From: an uncultured Rhizobiaceae bacterium
GTDB taxonomy: Bacteria; Pseudomonadota; Alphaproteobacteria; Rhizobiales; Rhizobiaceae
Assembly (NCBI GenBank): GCA_947259295.1
Contig: CAMYMG010000009.1
Location: forward strand, 1-64,000
Direction of reading: 5' to 3'
Length of the DNA: 64,000 nt
Shown: positions 8,629 through 17,937 of the stretch, in pieces
Numbering within the stretch: position 1 is the stretch's first letter
Layout of the letters: each line of letters starts with the position of its first letter
Translations under genes and position numbers: made by a program
The notes under the pieces: model-generated
Told to the model about the DNA's origin: nothing
Databases searched by the model: none
The model's input: only the letters and a program-made list of their open reading frames with translations

Positions 8629-9495
8629 TCAGGCGGTCTTCGCCGCGGTGTCGATCGCGTCCCGGACGCGGTTCAGCCCCTGGTTGAGGAACATCACATC
8701 GTTGCCCATGATAATCATGTCGACGCCCTTCTTCGTAAGTGCCAACACATTATCGGCCACCGGCGGAATGCAGGGGGCCATGACCTTGATACCGCGTGCG
8801 TGAGACTTCTCGACCAGCTCGGCCAGCTTCTCTTCTATTTCAGGATGCGACATCGAATAGTCGATGGAGATGCGGCGCGAGATCGAATAGTCGGCAGGTC
8901 CGAAATTTATGATGTCGATGCCCTCGACCTCGAGGATCTCATCGATGTTGTCGAAGAACTCGTAGCTCTCCGCCATCGGGATCACGAGGCGGGTGGCGTT
9001 CTCGTGCTCCATGTAACTTGACCACTGGAAGCCCGGTCCTGCAAAGCCGGCCGCCCGGCACGAGGCGTCGCCGCCGCGCCGTCCGATCGGCGGAAACTTC
9101 GCGGCACGGACGATCGCCCTTGCCTCATCGGCCGTACCAACCTGAGGAACGATGACTCCTGTTGCGCCGAATTCCAGCGACTTGCGGATGTCCCACTCAT
9201 TCGTGCCGCGCACGCGCACAAGAGGCGCAATGCCTGAGAGTAGCGAGGCGAGGACCAGCTTCTCCAGATGGCTGTCGACATTGACCGGCGTGTGTTCGGC
9301 ATCGATGAAGGCAAAATCCAGCCCCCAGCTCCCCGCCGCCTCGATCGCAGTCGTCGAGCCGGAATAGAAAGTGGCACCGAAGGTCGGCTCGCCGCGGCGC
9401 ATCTTTTCCGCAAGTTTCACATTTTCTGGCCCTGGCACTTGGTTGCTCCTGTCTTTGCGGCGTTGCGCCACTGGTTGGGTTGATGTGGCCTGCAC
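8629..9495 (-). CDS. HpcH/HpaI-family aldolase
   Basis: A 288-residue class II aldolase of the HpcH/HpaI (citrate lyase beta) fold, which splits hydroxy-oxo acids to pyruvate and an aldehyde using a divalent metal. Seen: FIDAEHTPVN (active-site Glu/His region), GATGVIVPQVGT, PPIGRRGGD and the metal-ligand region VIPMAES. The GTG start at 9495 leaves a 10-bp gap to the upstream ATPase gene; a start at ATG 9402 would drop about 31 residues before the fold. It sits in the ABC importer operon, so it likely cleaves the imported compound or a product of it. Confidence 0.87.
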   Translation of the reverse strand: MQATSTQPVAQRRKDRSNQVPGPENVKLAEKMRRGEPTFGATFYSGSTTAIEAAGSWGLDFAFIDAEHTPVNVDSHLEKLVLASLLSGIAPLVRVRGTNEWDIRKSLEFGATGVIVPQVGTADEARAIVRAAKFPPIGRRGGDASCRAAGFAGPGFQWSSYMEHENATRLVIPMAESYEFFDNIDEILEVEGIDIINFGPADYSISRRISIDYSMSHPEIEEKLAELVEKSHARGIKVMAPCIPPVADNVLALTKKGVDMIIMGNDVMFLNQGLNRVRDAIDTAAKTA

Positions 9496-9505
9496 CCGCG
9501 CCGAA

Positions 9506-10237
9506 CTAATTCAGGTTCGGCGCAATGAAGCTCTGCAGTTCCGGCGTCTGCGGACTAGAGAAGAACGTTTCCGAGAGTCCTTCTTCCCAGACGCGGCCCT
9601 CATGCATGAACACGGTACGAGTGGCTACGCGGCGTGCGAAGCTCATCTCATGTGTCACTAGAACCATCGTCATGCCGGCCTCGGCGAGTTCGGCAATGGT
9701 TTTCAGCACCTCGCCCGTCAATTCCGGATCAAGCGCCGACGTCACCTCGTCGAAGAGCATCACCTTGGGCTTCATCGCAAGCGAGCGGGCGATGGCTACC
9801 CTCTGCTGCTGACCACCGGACAATTCGTCTGGATAGGCTCCAGCCTTTTCCTCCAGACCGACGCGGGAGAGAACTTGTTGGACTAGCGCGTCGCATTCTG
9901 CCCGCGGAACGCCTTTCACAACGCGTGGGGCTAGGGTAATGTTATCGGCAACATTCAGGTGCGGAAACAGGTTGTAGCCTTGGAACACCATGCCGACCTC
10001 CTTGCGAAGCTCGCGCAGCCTGGAACTCGAGCCCTCGACCCTGTGCCCGGCGACCTCGATCGACCCTTCCTGAAACGGCTCGAGTCCGTTGATGCAGCGC
10101 AACATCGTGCTCTTGCCCGAGCCGGAGCGGCCGATAATGGCCACTACGTCGCCATTCTCGACCGACAGATCGATGCCTTTCAGGACGGGTAAGGCGCCGT
10201 AGGATTTTCTCAGCTTCTCAATGCGTAGAGCTGGCAC
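9506..10237 (-). CDS. Polar amino-acid-type ABC transporter ATPase
   Basis: A 243-residue ATPase of the GlnQ/HisP class that powers import. Walker A GRSGSGKST is at residues 36-44, followed by the Q-loop FQGYNLFPH, signature LSGGQQQR, Walker B VMLFDEV and switch His (VTHE). A GTG start overlaps the upstream permease gene by 20 bases, showing translational coupling. Together with two permeases and a binding protein it forms a complete importer. The cargo is probably not a standard amino acid, given the aldolase and dehydrogenase partners. Confidence 0.93.
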   Translation of the reverse strand: MPALRIEKLRKSYGALPVLKGIDLSVENGDVVAIIGRSGSGKSTMLRCINGLEPFQEGSIEVAGHRVEGSSSRLRELRKEVGMVFQGYNLFPHLNVADNITLAPRVVKGVPRAECDALVQQVLSRVGLEEKAGAYPDELSGGQQQRVAIARSLAMKPKVMLFDEVTSALDPELTGEVLKTIAELAEAGMTMVLVTHEMSFARRVATRTVFMHEGRVWEEGLSETFFSSPQTPELQSFIAPNLN

Positions 10238-10874
10238 TCTTTCTCTCCTTCAACGTCTCGCTCGACAGCGACAGTGGATAGCAGGCTGCGAAGTACATTA
10301 CGGCTACCGTCAGGAAGACGTGAAACGGCTGGAACGTCATATTGTTGAGCAATTGCCCGGCGCGGGTCAGTTCCACGAAGCCGATCAGCGCGGTGACCGA
10401 TGTGTTCTTGACGATTTGCACCATGAAGCCCACCGTCGGCCCGAGCGCGATCCGGAACGCCTGCGGAAGGATCACGTAGCGCAGCCGTTGCATCCGGCTG
10501 AGCGCCAGCGAGTCGGCGGCCTCCCATTGCGTGCGCGGAACCGCCTCGATGCAGCCGCGCCAGATGTCGGCAAGGAAGGCAGTCGCATAGACAGTCAACG
10601 AGATCGCGGCGGCGGCGAGAGGCGGAAAGTAAAGGCCGACAAAGCTAAGACCGTAGAAAGCGAGGAAGACGACAATCAGCAACGGTGTCGCCTGCACCAG
10701 CTGGATATAGCCTCCGATAGCGAAGCGCAGCCAGCGCGGCCCCAGCGCACGCCCGAGCGCGAACAGCAGGCCGAAGAACGCACCCGCAAGGAAGGTGATC
10801 ACCGACAGGCCAATCGTCCACATGAATCCACGAAAAAGAAACTCGACGCCGGGCCATCCGAATGAGTCCATCAT
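10218..10874 (-). CDS. Amino-acid-type ABC transporter permease 1
   Basis: A 218-residue membrane permease of the HisM/GlnP family, about five transmembrane helices. It carries the EAA motif region EAADSLALSRMQRLRYVILPQA that docks the ATPase. The start at 10874 is chosen because its ATG overlaps the upstream stop codon as ATGA; a longer frame upstream would run deep into the preceding gene. It pairs with permease 2 as a heterodimer. Confidence 0.92.
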   Translation of the reverse strand: MMDSFGWPGVEFLFRGFMWTIGLSVITFLAGAFFGLLFALGRALGPRWLRFAIGGYIQLVQATPLLIVVFLAFYGLSFVGLYFPPLAAAAISLTVYATAFLADIWRGCIEAVPRTQWEAADSLALSRMQRLRYVILPQAFRIALGPTVGFMVQIVKNTSVTALIGFVELTRAGQLLNNMTFQPFHVFLTVAVMYFAACYPLSLSSETLKERKSASSTH

Positions 10875-11590
10875 ATGCGGGCCTCCGGCTGTCGCTCCAG
10901 CAAGGGTACGAGTACTGGCGCCGGTGGCGCCTTGCGCCGGAAGAGCCACAGTCCGATCAGCCAGTAGATGGCGCGAAACACGAAGGTCAGCGCGATATAT
11001 ATCGCAGCCGCGATCAGAAATGTCTCGAGGCTCCGGAAGGTCTGTGACTCGATCTTGGCTGCGGCCAGCGTCAATTCAGTTGCCGAAATCGCCGACGCCA
11101 TCGACGAGCCAAGCAGGGTTAGAGTGAGCTGGCCTGTCAACGCCGGATAGATGATGCGCAAGGCCGGAACGATGATAACGTATCTCATCACCTGCAATCG
11201 CGACAGGCCAAGCGCCAGGCCTGCCTCGATCTGGGTGCGCGGAATGGCGAGCAGACCCGCGCGGAAGATTTCGGTAGAATAGGCCCCAAGGTTTAGGGAG
11301 ATCGCGAGGATGGCTGCAGTGTTGGCGCTGAGCCGGACGCCCATATAGGGCAGTCCGAAAAAGATCAGGAACAGCTGGACCAGAAGTGGGGTATTGCGGA
11401 AGGCTTCGACATAGGTTGCTCCCGCGGCGGCCGCCCATTTGGGGCCATCGACCCGGATCAACGCAATGGCAAGCCCAATCGTCACACCAATCGCTATCGA
11501 CTGCGCCGACAGGAAGACGGTGTTGATCGTGCCCTCGACCAGTTCCGGCGCGCGCGCCAGAACCGGCGTGAAGTTCATCTGGTAAGCCAT
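10871..11590 (-). CDS. Amino-acid-type ABC transporter permease 2
   Basis: A 239-residue HisM/GlnP-type permease. Seen are hydrophobic segments such as SIAIGVTIGLAIALI and the ATPase-docking EAA loop IEAGLALGLSRLQVMRYVII. The end is coupled to permease 1 by a 4-base overlap, and the start lies 65 bp after the binding-protein gene. It forms the channel of the importer together with permease 1. Confidence 0.92.
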   Translation of the reverse strand: MAYQMNFTPVLARAPELVEGTINTVFLSAQSIAIGVTIGLAIALIRVDGPKWAAAAGATYVEAFRNTPLLVQLFLIFFGLPYMGVRLSANTAAILAISLNLGAYSTEIFRAGLLAIPRTQIEAGLALGLSRLQVMRYVIIVPALRIIYPALTGQLTLTLLGSSMASAISATELTLAAAKIESQTFRSLETFLIAAAIYIALTFVFRAIYWLIGLWLFRRKAPPAPVLVPLLERQPEARI

Positions 11591-11655
11591 GGGGTGACAG
11601 GCCTTGCATGGGTATCTCTGGCGGTCGCGCCTTGCGGATCCGCTCGGATTTCAGC

Positions 11656-12465
11656 TCAGAAGGTCGGCAACTTGCCGCCCGGAGTGGGCACGCCCACCCA
11701 TTTCTCATGCAACTTGTCGAGGTTGCCGGTCACCTCATAGTAGTAGATGAAGTTGTTCAGCCATTGGTGCAACTGCGTTGCGTCCTTGCGGACCGCCATC
11801 GACCAATACAGCGTGAAGATCGGTAGCTCGGACTTAACCTCAATGTTCGTGAGATCACGTTTTGCAATGACATCGTTGGCGACCGTGGCGACCGCCGCCG
11901 TGGCGTCCACCTGACCCGAGATCAGGGCCTGCATGGCGGTGGCGTCGTCATCGAACCGAACCACCTCAAGCCCCTCGATGCCATATCCGCTGACCGCAAC
12001 GTCCTGGGTGCCGCCCTTCGGCACAGACACGCGCTTGCTTTTGAGGTCGTCGAGCGTAGTCAACTTCATATCCTTCGCCGCGACGAAGCGCATTTCGTAG
12101 GCGCCATAGGGATTCGTCATCAGGAACAGCTTGGCGCGTTCCGGCGTCGCGGTCATCTGAGCGATTAGCATGTCGACGCGACCCGACTCCAGCGCGGCGG
12201 CGCGGGATGCGTTGTTGACCGGCACGAGTTCCAGTTCCACGCCGAGCGATTTCGCCACTTCCCGGGCAAGGTCAGCAAGAAATCCGTCGGTGTTGCCCGA
12301 AGAATCGACCGTATCATAAGGCGGGATGCCGGTAAGCACGCCGATTGTGACCTTTCCCTTGCCTTCGATGTCGGCGATCGTTTGTGCGGAGGCACCAATG
12401 GCGGGTAGTGCCAACGTCGTCACCAGTGCGGCAAACGCCGCGAGACGGCGCATGAATCGTGTCAT
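11656..12465 (-). CDS. Periplasmic amino-acid-type solute-binding protein
   Basis: A 269-residue periplasmic binding protein of family 3 with a signal peptide (MTRFMRRLAAFAALVTTLAL, cleavage near ASAQ). Mature motifs include GVLTGIPPYDTVDSSGNTDG and the FLADLAREVAKSLG helix. Start 12465 is chosen for its strong SD (gggagg) and signal peptide; the frame extends 23 codons upstream without support. As first gene of the importer operon it is read from the region holding the GntR-type palindrome at 12614. Confidence 0.92.
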   Translation of the reverse strand: MTRFMRRLAAFAALVTTLALPAIGASAQTIADIEGKGKVTIGVLTGIPPYDTVDSSGNTDGFLADLAREVAKSLGVELELVPVNNASRAAALESGRVDMLIAQMTATPERAKLFLMTNPYGAYEMRFVAAKDMKLTTLDDLKSKRVSVPKGGTQDVAVSGYGIEGLEVVRFDDDATAMQALISGQVDATAAVATVANDVIAKRDLTNIEVKSELPIFTLYWSMAVRKDATQLHQWLNNFIYYYEVTGNLDKLHEKWVGVPTPGGKLPTF

Positions 12466-12613
12466 AGTTATTCCTCCCAGATATTTGCGAGTCCCACGGA
12501 ACATGCTCCCGCGCGAACGCTGACCAGAACTCAACCCGACGCCGGATGCGACGGGCTATCCAACTGCCGATCCGAGCCATCAGTCCGGCCGACAAGTCTT
12601 GACATATGACTTA

Positions 12614-12629
12614 TGACATATGTATGTCA
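12614..12629. promoter_or_regulatory. Palindromic operator candidate for the GntR regulator
   Basis: TGACATA-TG-TATGTCA is a perfect 7-bp inverted repeat. A second half-site-like copy (ttgacatatga) begins at 12599. It lies between the divergent importer operon and the GntR gene, as expected for a FadR-type GntR site controlling both. The 315-bp spacer (12466-12780) holds no gene. Confidence 0.6.
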
Positions 12630-12780
12630 ATCCTCAAAGGAGGCTCCAACATGTCGCGGATTGTTACCTGCTGTTGGGACAGCGACTTGGCCAAACTGCA
12701 GCTGCAGAGTGAGGAAGCACTGAGAATGGGCCAGAGCCGGCCGGGGGTGCCTCCGGGGTGGAGCGGTGGGGGAAATGTTG

Positions 12781-13554
12781 ATGGCCAGTGAACCCAAAGC
12801 GTCCCCGGCGTCCGATAGGGTGCCTCGAAACCGGGACAAGCTCCATTCCTCGGTAGCCAGCGCCTTTGAAGCGAAGATCCTGTCCGGCGGCCTTTCGATT
12901 GGCGAGCGGCTGCCATCAGAAGGGGACATCGCCCGAGACTTCGGCGTCTCAACGCGGTCCGTTCGCGAGGCGATGCAGATCCTTGAGACAAAGGGACTGA
13001 TCCGCCGGCGCCATGGCGAGCGCTCGACCGTCATCCGCGGCGATGTCAGCGAATTCCTTGGCATGCTCGCCACTACCGTCAAGCAGCTGTTCTCGGCCGA
13101 ACCTGACTATCTCATGCAGCTGATGGACGTGCGTCGTATGATCGAAACTGAGGTCATCGGCCTGCTGGTGACGCAGGCTGAACCGGTCAGCGCCGAGGTC
13201 GATGCGGCCTTGGAACTAATGAGGCTGGCCCGCGACAGCGGCAACTTTACCGGCTTCACCGCGGCGGACGCCGAATTTCATCTGGCGCTCGTCCGGTCGG
13301 CCGGCAACGAGATCCTTAGCGTCTTCTACGACAACCTCTACGGCCTCGTCATCGAAGTGATCAAGGTCACGAGCCGCGTACCGTCCAAGTCGCTCAAGGC
13401 CGCTTATCTCGAGCATGCGGAAATTTGCGATGCGATCCGTCTTCGCAATCAGCAACAGGCCAAGAAACTGATGGCAACTCACATCGACAACAGCGCCGAA
13501 TATCTTCGCCTCGCCATTGAAAACCTGAACCGTAAGGACCACGGCAATGACTGA
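12781..13554 (+). CDS. GntR-family (FadR subfamily) regulator
   Basis: A 257-residue regulator. The N-terminal winged helix is clear (SIGERLPSEGDIARDFGVST, then RSVREAMQILETKGLI) and an FCD ligand domain follows with the conserved acidic/His pattern (DAEFHLAL, HAEICDAI). The start at 12781 has the purine-rich ggggga at suitable distance; ATG 12775 and GTG 12766 are alternatives. It is divergent from the importer operon and overlaps the RraA-like gene by eight bases. It probably represses the cluster until the imported acid or a derivative binds. Confidence 0.9.
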   Translation: MASEPKASPASDRVPRNRDKLHSSVASAFEAKILSGGLSIGERLPSEGDIARDFGVSTRSVREAMQILETKGLIRRRHGERSTVIRGDVSEFLGMLATTVKQLFSAEPDYLMQLMDVRRMIETEVIGLLVTQAEPVSAEVDAALELMRLARDSGNFTGFTAADAEFHLALVRSAGNEILSVFYDNLYGLVIEVIKVTSRVPSKSLKAAYLEHAEICDAIRLRNQQQAKKLMATHIDNSAEYLRLAIENLNRKDHGND

Positions 13555-14209
13555 CTTTGACTACTCCGAAACTGACTGGCCAGCGATCGAACGCCTCAAG
13601 CAATGGTATTCGGGCGACGTCCACGACAGCATGGAGCAACTGGGCCTGTGGGGGCATCTTGAGGGCATTTCACTTCTAGGTTCGCTCAGCGCCGGCGACG
13701 TGGTCTGCGGGCCTGCCGTTACCATCTTGTTCGAACCCTCCGACCGCAAGGGCGAGCCACAGGACATCTACCACAATGCTATTGATAACGTTCCGCAAGG
13801 CGCCATTCTCGTTTGCGACGCCTCCTGTGCGCCGGGATCTTGCTCCGGTGAATTGATGAGCACCGGCGCCAAGGTCCGTGGGGCGGCGGCCACCATCGTC
13901 AACGGAACAGTGCGCGACCTCGCCCAGGTGCGTGCGCTTGGCTATCCATTGTTCGGCGTCCAGGCGAGTCCTGTCGGCGTGACCGGGAAGAAGGAGCCGA
14001 GACAATCGCAGGTGCCGGTGACCATCGGCCGCGTAACCATCAGACCGGGCGACGTGATCTTTGGCGATGTGGACGGTGTCGTGGTCATCCCCAAGGCCAG
14101 CGTAGGCGTGGTTGCAGACGCAGCCGACAAACTTGGCCGCAATGAGGCTGCTGCCCGGGAGCGCATACTTGCGGGTGAGAGGCTTCAGGCAATCTGGCCC
14201 GTGGCCTGA
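13547..14209 (+). CDS. RraA-like protein (HMG/CHA aldolase superfamily)
   Basis: A 220-residue RraA-like protein. Family members are either oxaloacetate decarboxylase/4-hydroxy-4-methyl-2-oxoglutarate aldolases or RNase E inhibitors. Here the catabolic setting favours an aldolase/decarboxylase. Seen: GDVHDSMEQLG, GPAVTI, GAKVRGAAATIVNGTVRD (the conserved R-x(n)-D region) and GDVIFGDVDGVVVIP. The ATG overlaps the GntR stop. It is likely a second carbon-carbon lyase in the pathway with the HpcH-type aldolase. Confidence 0.88.
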   Translation: MTDFDYSETDWPAIERLKQWYSGDVHDSMEQLGLWGHLEGISLLGSLSAGDVVCGPAVTILFEPSDRKGEPQDIYHNAIDNVPQGAILVCDASCAPGSCSGELMSTGAKVRGAAATIVNGTVRDLAQVRALGYPLFGVQASPVGVTGKKEPRQSQVPVTIGRVTIRPGDVIFGDVDGVVVIPKASVGVVADAADKLGRNEAAARERILAGERLQAIWPVA

Positions 14210-14335
14210 AAGGAATGCAGGGATCGCTAAGCGATAAAGCGCCGCACATACGAACACTGGCAGGCTTCGAGGGCTTTCTGACAGAATTCTAGCTCCATCC
14301 AGCGCTGAATTGACTATAAGGCTCGAATCTATAGT

Positions 14336-14740
14336 CGCCAGGCGGTCCGCAACCTTGATTTCCACGAGAACGTGCCGCGCAAATGGGTGCGCGATCTGTC
14401 GATGGATCCCCAGCATGCCTTTCCCGGCCATGGGCGGATGAAGCCAAACCAGCTCGAGATCGACCGGCTGCGCAATGAAGTGGCGAAGCTGAGGGCGGAG
14501 CGCGACCCTTTGAAAAGGGCCGCAGCCTACTTCGCGAGGGTTTGAGGCCGGAAGCGCCATTGGTTCGAGCGACCGGCCGATCGGATATGAGGTTCGCTTT
14601 CATCGCGAAGCACCGGAAGATGTGGCAGGTGGCATGGCTGTGCGATGCGCTGGATGTATCTCGGTCGGGCTCCATGACTGGCTTAGGCTCCCATCGCAGA
14701 AAACGCGGGTATGGCATGTTGGCCGGCAAGAAGGCGTCCT
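14336..14740 (+). mobile_element. IS3-family insertion sequence remnant
   Basis: Two broken transposase pieces lie in tandem. OrfA's 3' end spans 14336-14545 (WVRDLSMDPQHAFPGHGRMK, then LEIDRLRNEVAKLRAERDPLKRAA, stop) and matches the usual IS3 OrfA tail. OrfB starts at 14587 (MRFAFIAKHRKMW) and shifts frame after VSRSG, continuing as LHDWLRLPSQ, then a shortened RVWH segment. Neither piece is functional and the terminal inverted repeats are not identifiable. A short inverted pair, GACTATA/TATAGTC, lies at 14312-14336. Confidence 0.85.
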
Positions 14741-14786
14741 ATCAACCGCGAGCCCACGAGTTTGGCAGCGAAGAGGACGCGCTGGG

Positions 14787-15279
14787 TCAATTCGCGCGCC
14801 GATAGTGCATGGCAACCGTGCGTAGCGGAGCGGTTTGGAAGAGATGAGTTCGAGCCGCCGTGTGCCCGGCTATCCGCCCTGGTAGAGAGTCGGACCGTGC
14901 CCGACGATCCTCGGGTGGACAAGAAGCTTGTACTCGTCAATCAGATCCAGCCGATCCAGTTCAGTTGCCAGCTTGCCGCTACCCCCTGCTGGCTGTTGGT
15001 CCATGGGAAGGCCTGCCGCTTCGAAGACACCACGTACTTCGGCTTGGCCTCGAGCTTTTGAGCCCATTCGCGTATCGCAGGCGGCACCTTCACCTCGCCC
15101 CGAGCGACGGCGGGCCAATAGCTCTCCATCATCTCGTAGGTGACGCGGCCCCACAGCATCGCCCCGGCTTCATCCATAAGCTGCGTGAAAAAGGCATGGG
15201 TCTCATCGTCGACTAGACCCTCCTGGTGGTCGACGCAGCCGTCCAGGGTGACGTTGATGCTGAAGGTCAATATTCCCAT
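14787..15279 (-). pseudogene. Dihydrofolate reductase-like protein (RibD C-terminal domain), pseudogene
   Basis: The front reads normally from 15279 (MGILTFSINVTLDGCVDHQEG, then LMDEAGAMLWGRVTYEMM), a RibD_C/DHFR-like domain. After PWTNSQQG a deletion of roughly 20 codons and a frame change lead to GSGKLATELDRLDLIDEYK and VHPRIVGHGPTLYQGG. An in-frame TAG then interrupts the gene before PGTRRLELISSKPLR. A further shift restores the usual end VAMHYRRAN with its stop at 14787. At least three lesions make it dead. It abuts the IS3 remnant. Confidence 0.88.
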
Positions 15280-15758
15280 GCAGCGAGCCTAATCCATACA
15301 ATGGAGATCATGAAGGCCGATTGCTTGCGGTTCATGTTGAGACTCCGCAGTGGTGCCCTCTCCCGCTGTTGCCGGCGAGCGCCAAGCGTCTGATTTTAGC
15401 CCGTAGGTCGGATTGTCGCTAAGCCAATCCCGGTCGGCAGCACAAGACGCATCGCCGACGTCGGTCACGTGAGCGCCACGCTCGGGGAGTGCTGCGACCA
15501 GGTTATCGCGGCTGCAAGCCTTGGGTGTCCGCCAGTCCTGGATGGCTGGATGGTAGCCGAAGCGAGATAGCAGCCCGACTTGGTGAATAGGAATGCTGTC
15601 AGGTCGTCCCCTTCGGACAAGCGACACCGGGTAAGGCCAACAGCAATACGGTCGCGTCGACCCCGAGAAATCAGAATCCTTCGCGATCGAAATTCTTCCA
15701 TGACATTCGTTAGATAAATCGTTTAACAGCGTACGTCGTTTGGAGATGATCGGCTAGA
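15280..15758. other. Intergenic region without supported gene
   Basis: About 480 bp. Open frames on the minus strand (15289-15627) have no motif and look random. The last bases hold the leader of the LacI pseudogene; I see no clear palindrome. Confidence 0.4.
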
Positions 15759-16776
15759 ATGGTCACGATCAAGGATGTAGTCGCGAAGGCCGGCGTATCT
15801 ACGGCAACCGTATCGCACGTAATCAACGAATCGCGCGCCGTGAGCGTCGACGCCAAGAAAAAGGTGCGCGCCGCGATCAAGGCTATTAACTACCGTCCGG
15901 ACGGCATTGCCCGCAGCCTTCGCGTCAACCACACCGGCACCATTGCGGTGCTGATAGCAGATGTGACGAACCCGTTCTTCGCCGACTTCGTGCGCGGCGT
16001 CGAAGACACCGCCCAACAGCGCGGCGAGCGTTACAATCTGCTTTTGTGCAACACAGAGGAAAGCACCTCGCGCGAGCGGCAGGCGCTGGACCTCGTCCTC
16101 GAACGCCGCATCGACGGCATCATCTTGGCGCCGGCCGGCGGGAACGAGTCGCTGCTTGCTGAGCTAGCGGCAAGCGGCCTGCCGCTGGTCTTCGGCGACC
16201 GAAAGCTGGTCGGGGTTCCGGCAGACACCGTGGTGGCCAACAACGCCGTCGCGGCCGCCGAACTGACGCAGCATCTCATTTCGCTTGGCCATGAGAGGCT
16301 TGGGCTGCTGGAGGCGGAACTCGAGACTTCGGCCATACACGAGCGGGTTGCCGGTTTCCGCGACGCCCTCGTCCGGGCCGGTCTTGATCTCGATCCCGCG
16401 CTGCTTAAGAGGAGCCAGTCCAACATCCCGGCGGCAGAGGCGGCCGGTCTGTCGCTCCTCGACGCCGGAAGAAGGCCGGACGCAGTCTTCTGTAACAACA
16501 CTTCATGACCCTCGGCATGGTGCAGGCGCTGAATGACAGGGGGCTCCGCTGCCCGGAAGACATTTGCGTCGTCGGCTTCGACGACTTCGCCTGGGCGGCT
16601 GCCTTCCGCCCACGCCTGACTGTCATGGCGCAGCCGGCCAATGACATCGGCAGCGAGGCGGCTACCTTGTTGTCGACCGCATTTCCGGCCACCGGACCGG
16701 CGCGCCGGTCCAGATGGTGCTCAGCGCTAATCTGATAGTGCGCAACTCCTGCGGCATAAACCTACCGCGCCCCTGA
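15759..16776 (+). pseudogene. LacI-family regulator, twice frameshifted
   Basis: Starts MVTIKDVVAKAGVSTATVSHVI, a perfect LacI helix-turn-helix, and continues through the periplasmic-binding-like core (ADVTNPFFADFVRGVEDTA). At 16500 the frame is lost after AVFCNNT and resumes one frame over with MTLGMVQALNDRGL and VVGFDDFAWAAAF. Near 16676 it shifts again, from ATLL to DRISGHRTGAPVQMVL, ending SCGINLPRP at the TGA at 16774. Both shifts behave as single-base losses. The DNA-binding half could still be made as a 249-residue truncated protein. It probably once controlled the decayed sugar genes that follow. Confidence 0.9.
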
Positions 16777-16781
16777 CCGGC

Positions 16782-17929
16782 TCAGCTTGCTTGCTTGAGG
16801 ACGTCGGGAACCACTTCTCCTGGCGTTCCGAGCCAGGTGCCGAGCGCGCGCAGCCTTGCCTGCACTTCTCCGACCGCGACCGTCGACACCCGCACACCGC
16901 TCGCGGCGGCAAGCGAAACGGCGATGGCTGCCGCTTCGCCCGTCATCGTGCAGGCCGGAACGTCGCGCGTCGAACCGAAAGCGATCTCGTCCGCCGAGAT
17001 GCAACGTCCAGCAATCATCAGATTGTCGATCGAGACCGGACCATGCAGCGGTATGGGATGCCGTAGCCGACGCCGACATGGTCCATGATCGCCTTGCTGC
17101 CGCCCGGCTCGTGCACGTCGACAGGCGAATTGCACAGCCCGATCGCATCTTCGAAACGCGCATTGCCGCGCACTTCGGTCTCTGTCAGCACATACTGCCC
17201 CGTGACGCGCCGCGTCTCACGGATGCCGAGCTTGGGTGCCACTTCGAGGAAAATCGCTGTCTCGAAACCCTTCACGTAGCGATGCAGGATGTCGAAGGCG
17301 CAATAGGCCTGCTTGCGGATTTCGATTTCGGCGCGGCTGAGGTCGCGGTCGTCGAGACCGTTGCCCTGGAAGCGTGTCACGTTGACCGAGATTTCACCCG
17401 GGATCAGCCCAGTTTTTATGGTAATGTGGTCCTTGGGAATGATCCAGTCGAATCCCTCCGCGACCTTGTCCTTGATGCGCTGCTGGAAGCCGGTCAGCAG
17501 CACCGCCATGGCATAGTCTTCGTTGCGGTCGCCGGCTTCCTTTGGATAGACGACCTCCCACATGTCGGCCCGGTTCGCCTCGCAGTCGGCGATAAGGGCG
17601 GGGACGTTGACGTTGAGCACACGGAAGTAGGACGTGATCGGCTGGGTCAGCCCATCTCCGTCGCGTCCGAGCATGAATTTTGCGCCAGCCAGGGCTGCCA
17701 CATCGCCGTCGCCAGATGCGTCGACAAAGGCCTTTGCAAGGACCAGGCTCTCGCCGGATTTGGTGCGGATGATCAGGCCGTTCATGACGCCGTCCTTCAT
17801 GACGGTATCCACGACCGTGGCGCGCAACAGCACCTCAACGCCGGCCTCCTCAACCATCTCGATGATCACGCGCTGCATCACCTCGGCGTCAAACGTTCTA
17901 GTATATTTGCCCCAGTAGGATTCGCGCAC
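16782..17929 (-). pseudogene. FAD-dependent oxidoreductase, N-truncated and frameshifted
   Basis: The readable part (MRESYWGKYTRTFDAEVMQR to FVDASGDGDVAALAGAKFMLG) matches the FAD-oxidoreductase family with ASGDGD. The N-terminal dinucleotide-binding GxGxxG segment is missing because similarity stops at 17929, beside a permease fragment. Near 17040 the frame shifts, after GVGYGIPYR, into PLHGPVSIDNLMIAGRCISADEIA and ends at the stop at 16782. It cannot bind FAD normally. The C-terminal FAD-contact motif NLMIAGR survives. Confidence 0.87.
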
Positions 17930-17937
17930 TCGCCACG

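Noticed and set aside
12606-12791. 61-codon plus-strand frame upstream of the GntR gene
   Set aside because: Covers the operator palindrome and leader; no motif.
14312-14336. GACTATA/TATAGTC inverted pair as a terminal repeat of the IS3 remnant
   Set aside because: Both arms are on the same side of the remnant and no matching end is found on the other side, so it is not a terminal inverted repeat.
15289-15627. 112-codon minus-strand frame
   Set aside because: No motif, no SD, and no neighbour it could belong to.
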